Source: CFX5 sp023384495
GTDB lineage: Bacteria > Chloroflexota > Anaerolineae > Caldilineales > Caldilineaceae
Direction of reading: 5' to 3'
Assembly: GCA_048499455.1 (NCBI GenBank)
Contig: JASNZV010000007.1
Span: 62,001 to 126,000 of the forward strand
DNA: 64,000 bases
Shown here: positions 60,977-64,000 of the stretch, one piece after another
Layout of the letters: each line of letters begins with the position of its first letter
Position numbering within the stretch: the first letter of the stretch is position 1
Translations under genes and position numbers: made by a program
The notes under the pieces: model-generated
Database searches by the model: none
What the model was told of the DNA's origin: nothing
The model's input: only the letters and a program-made list of their open reading frames with translations

Positions 60977-61061
60977 TATACTGAGCTCTGTTTGAAAGCC
61001 GGAGTTGCGGGAAGGAGTGAGCCTCGTGGCAAAGTCCGGCTTTCAAAGCAACCGCAGTATA
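60977..61061 (+). repeat. Palindromic intergenic repeat, copy C (most complete)
   Basis: TATACTG at the left end and CAGTATA at the right end are 7-bp terminal inverted repeats. The stem arms are TTTGAAAGCCGGA and TCCGGCTTTCAAA: compared with copies A and B both arms have changed together (A to G, T to C). It lies just before the sensor gene at 61081. Confidence 0.85.
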
Positions 61062-61080
61062 GCCCGGGGCACAGACGCCA

Positions 61081-64000
61081 ATGAACGGAACCAATCACTC
61101 CGACCAGTCTCAGCAATCACTCGCGCAGTTGGCCGCGCTCCTTGAGGGGAATCATCTTCCATCCGCAGCCGCCGAGACCATCGCCCGTGTACACGCCTCG
61201 CTAACTTACGCCCTTGAACACGCGCATAGGCGCATTGCTACGCTAGAACAGCAACTGCACACCAAACAGACAGCTCAGTCGCAACAGACCGCCATCCTGG
61301 CGGCGCTGAATGAAACCGCGCTGGGGCTGATCCGCCAACTGGAGCTAACAGACGTACTTCAGGCCATCCTCACTCGCGCCGGCCAACTGCTAAACACCCC
61401 TAACGGCGCGCTCTTTTTGCGCGACCCCCGGGCCGAGTTTATGGAATCAAAACTTGCGTCGGGCATCGCCGCCAATTGGGTTGGCTATCGTATCCAACGA
61501 GACAGCGCCGGCTTTATCAGCAAAGTCTGGAAGCAGGGCCAGGCGATGGCCATCGACGACTATGCTGCGTTTCCAGACCGGCGCCCCGGCATCGATCTCC
61601 CAAGGCGGATATCGCTTTTGGGCGTTCCGCTCTGGTCCAACGGTGAAGTGGCGGGCGTGCTCTCGATGCAGCGCGAAGACGGCCAACTCTTTTCCGAGGC
61701 CGACCTTGATTTGATTACGCGCTTTGGTCACCTGGCCTCGCTTGCGTTACACAATGCCCAGCTTTACACGGCGGCGCAACAAGAGTTGGCCGAGCGACGA
61801 CAGATGGAGGAGGCGTTACGCAAGAGCGAACAGCGACTGCGTCGCATGGTGGAACAATTACCGGCGGGCGCTGTCTATGTGGATGATGGGATGCTGACGC
61901 TCAACCGGCAAGCCGAGCAGATCACGGGCTATAGTCGCGCTGAATTGCCCACCGTCGATGCATGGTTTTCTGCGCTGTATCCCGGTCGCAGCCAGGCGAT
62001 GTACGAACGGTACGAAGAGTCTCGGCAAACAAAGGGCTCGCGAACAGCTACAGCAACGATCATATGCAAAGATGGCAGTGCGCGCATGATCGAGTTTACC
62101 ACCTATGATGAAGCCGCCACTGCCGTGTGGCTCCTGCGCGATGTCACCGAGAGTGAGCGGCTGTCGCGGCTCATGGCGCAGACGGAACAGGCCGCCCGGG
62201 TTGGAGGCTGGGAGCTTATCTACAACCCGCGCCAACTCTACTGGACAGAGGAGATGTATCGCATCCTCGAAGTTCCTGCCGACTTTGCGCCAACCCCAGA
62301 AGGCGTGTGGGCGTTCCAGCCACAGCCGGCGGTCGAATGCGCCGAACGGGCAATCCGCCAGTGCATCGAGACGGGTAATCCCATCGATGTCCAGCTCGAA
62401 CAATCTACCTATACTGGGCGCCCTATCTGGACGCGCATGACCGCCTCGGTGGAGTATCACGATGATGGTTCGGCTTTGCGCATCTTTGGTTCGCTCGAAG
62501 ATATTACAGGCGACAAACAGGTTGAACAGGCGCTGCGCAAAAGTGAAGAAAAGTATCGCGCCCTAATCGAAACAACCGACACCGGTTACTCGATTACCGA
62601 CGAGGATGGGCACATCCTGGAGGCCAATCAGCAATATCTTCGTCTGACCGGTCGCCAAACGCTCGATCAAATCCTCGGCCATCTACCCTTTGAATGGACA
62701 GCTCCCTATGACCTGGAGCGGAATGCAGCGGCATTCGTTGAGGCGCGCCGGGCTGGCGCGCTCCGTCACTTCGAGCTTGACTATGTGGGAGCCAACGACG
62801 CCATCACGCCGGTGGAGATCAATGCAACCGTCATGCACACCGAAGAAGGTATTCGCATTCTGACGCTCTGTCGCGACATTTCAACTCGAAAGGCGACAGC
62901 GCTTGCCCTCAAAGAGAGCGAGAGGCGTTTCCGCCAGTTGACCGAGCACGTCGATGGTGTCTTCTGGCTCACTGAAGCCAATCCTGACCGGCTGCTCTAT
63001 GTCAGCCCTTCCTACGAACACTTTTGGGGCCGCCCCACCGCCGCACTATACGAAGATCCGTGGGATTGGCTGGAGTCGGTCCACCCTGATGATCGCGCGC
63101 GGGTCCGTCGGCAAATCACTCAGAACCAGACCCAGGGCGACTATGACGAAGAGTATCGCCTGGTGCTGCCAGACGGCTCGATGCGCTGGGTGCGCGACCG
63201 CTCATTCCCCATCGCCGACGATACCGGGGTTGTCTATCGGATTGCCGGGCTTACCGAAGACATTACGGCGCGCAAACAGGCGACCGAGGCGTTGCGCGAG
63301 AGCGAGGAGCGCTTCCGCCAGTTGGCCGAAAACATCAACGAAGCCTTTTGGCTGGTCGATATGACCGGTGTGCTCTACGTTAGCCCAGCCTACGAGCGTA
63401 TTTGGGGCCGTTCATCCGCAGATTTCTACCACGCGCCCTGGCAGTGGATCGATAGCGTACACCCGGAAGATCGCCCCCAGGTTCGCCAGGCAGCGGAGGA
63501 GAAGCAACCGCGTGGCGACTACGATGAGGTCTATCGCATCGTGCGGCCCGACGGCTCGATCCGCTGGATTCGCGACCGTGCGTTTCCGATTCGCAACGAC
63601 GCCGGCGAGGTTGTCCGCATTGCCGGCCTGGCCGCCGATGTGACCGCTCAAAAGCAACAAGAAGCGGCCATGCAACAGTTGATCGAGTGTTCGCGCATTA
63701 CGGGAGACGCCTTTTTCGCAACACTGGTCGAGACGCTGGCCCGCGCCTTCGATGTGCGCTATGTGCTGCTCGGCGCGCTTGAGGGTGGCGAACCCGAACG
63801 GGTGCGCACGATTGCAGCCTGGTCGAATGGCGCACAGATGGAAAGCTTCATTTATCGACTGGAAGGGACGCCCTGCCAGCAGGTCGCCAGTGGGGGAACG
63901 TGCTTCCATCGATCAGGCGTGGCGCAACTCTTCCCTCAGGATGCGCTTCTCGAGGAGTTGGATGCCGAAAGCTATCTGGGCACACCACTCTTCTCGGCCA
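61081..64000 (+). CDS. Multi-PAS/GAF sensor protein, partial (N-terminal part)
   Basis: The frame is open from the ATG at 61081 (the in-frame TAG just upstream excludes an earlier start) to the end of the window, over 970 residues. After an N-terminal coiled stretch (about 1-80) comes a GAF domain (about 85-235). Then come five PAS-type repeats with PAC linkers (for example WLLRDVTESERL, RIFGSLEDITGDK, ILTLCRDISTRKA, RIAGLTEDITARK, RIAGLAADVTAQK) and the start of a second GAF domain near the right edge. Such proteins are normally histidine kinases or diguanylate cyclases; the output domain lies beyond the window. It would sense small molecules, light or redox state in the cytoplasm. Confidence 0.88.
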   Translation, partial: MNGTNHSDQSQQSLAQLAALLEGNHLPSAAAETIARVHASLTYALEHAHRRIATLEQQLHTKQTAQSQQTAILAALNETALGLIRQLELTDVLQAILTRAGQLLNTPNGALFLRDPRAEFMESKLASGIAANWVGYRIQRDSAGFISKVWKQGQAMAIDDYAAFPDRRPGIDLPRRISLLGVPLWSNGEVAGVLSMQREDGQLFSEADLDLITRFGHLASLALHNAQLYTAAQQELAERRQMEEALRKSEQRLRRMVEQLPAGAVYVDDGMLTLNRQAEQITGYSRAELPTVDAWFSALYPGRSQAMYERYEESRQTKGSRTATATIICKDGSARMIEFTTYDEAATAVWLLRDVTESERLSRLMAQTEQAARVGGWELIYNPRQLYWTEEMYRILEVPADFAPTPEGVWAFQPQPAVECAERAIRQCIETGNPIDVQLEQSTYTGRPIWTRMTASVEYHDDGSALRIFGSLEDITGDKQVEQALRKSEEKYRALIETTDTGYSITDEDGHILEANQQYLRLTGRQTLDQILGHLPFEWTAPYDLERNAAAFVEARRAGALRHFELDYVGANDAITPVEINATVMHTEEGIRILTLCRDISTRKATALALKESERRFRQLTEHVDGVFWLTEANPDRLLYVSPSYEHFWGRPTAALYEDPWDWLESVHPDDRARVRRQITQNQTQGDYDEEYRLVLPDGSMRWVRDRSFPIADDTGVVYRIAGLTEDITARKQATEALRESEERFRQLAENINEAFWLVDMTGVLYVSPAYERIWGRSSADFYHAPWQWIDSVHPEDRPQVRQAAEEKQPRGDYDEVYRIVRPDGSIRWIRDRAFPIRNDAGEVVRIAGLAADVTAQKQQEAAMQQLIECSRITGDAFFATLVETLARAFDVRYVLLGALEGGEPERVRTIAAWSNGAQMESFIYRLEGTPCQQVASGGTCFHRSGVAQLFPQDALLEELDAESYLGTPLFSA

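Overview
The window looks like a chromosomal segment of a GC-rich filamentous Chloroflexota bacterium, most likely of the Anaerolineae/Caldilineae group. This placement rests on gene style and not on a marker gene: large BTAD (SARP-type) regulators fused to STAND ATPase, WD40 or TPR modules, a choice-of-anchor-Q type beta-helix surface protein, TIGR03032-like and PhyH/HpcH/cyclase accessory genes, many SDR, MDR and Gfo/Idh oxidoreductases, and palindromic intergenic repeats. No rRNA, tRNA or CRISPR array was found.

Layout. 1-2745: the end of a branched-chain amino acid ABC operon (livH end, livM, livG, livF). 2846-3485: a HigBA-type toxin-antitoxin pair. 3519-9993: a 1398-residue BTAD-STAND-WD40 regulator, small proteins and a TIGR03032-like protein. 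10008-10150: a 123-bp MITE-like element. 10179-14495: a large secreted beta-helix protein. 14615-21171 (minus): a TPP-dependent E1 (AceE-like), malate/lactate dehydrogenase-like enzyme, HpcH aldolase, PhyH dioxygenase, a truncated cyclase and a full cyclase. 21496-26512 (plus): a five-gene cluster of unknown product (GTP cyclohydrolase II fused to a RibD-type reductase, a zinc-less MDR, a PTPS homologue with Glu in place of the catalytic Cys, a GT4 glycosyltransferase, a methyltransferase). 26657-34676 (minus): a PLP enzyme, membrane and lipoproteins, a decayed VapBC locus and a BTAD-AAA-TPR regulator. 34948-38598: a SET-domain protein, threonine synthase and two hypotheticals. 38656-41612: a TPP riboswitch with terminator, thiB and thiP. 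41644-58126: a methyltransferase and a long series of sugar/sugar-acid enzymes (rhamnonate dehydratase-like, aldose-epimerase-like, amidase, 2-hydroxyacid dehydrogenase, sugar isomerase, PfkA, Gfo/Idh, SDR, MDR, SDR, epimerase, URO-D-like, SMP-30, serine hydrolase) interrupted by a Phd/RelE-type module. 58341-64000: a secreted propeller protein, peptide deformylase and the start of a multi-PAS/GAF sensor.

The best candidate for an undescribed system is the 21496-26512 cluster. It has a near-consensus promoter (TTGACA-17-TATGAT) placed so that transcription would begin at the start codon. Its enzymes suggest a GTP-derived pyrimidine or pterin scaffold that is reduced, glycosylated and methylated; the product is not known to me. 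Other points of interest: the same -10-to-ATG geometry (7 nt) recurs at several genes, suggesting leaderless transcripts; a dispersed palindromic repeat family shows compensatory stem changes; and the beta-helix protein carries about ten Gly-Gln-type repeats and a C-terminal FLPIVTR tail.
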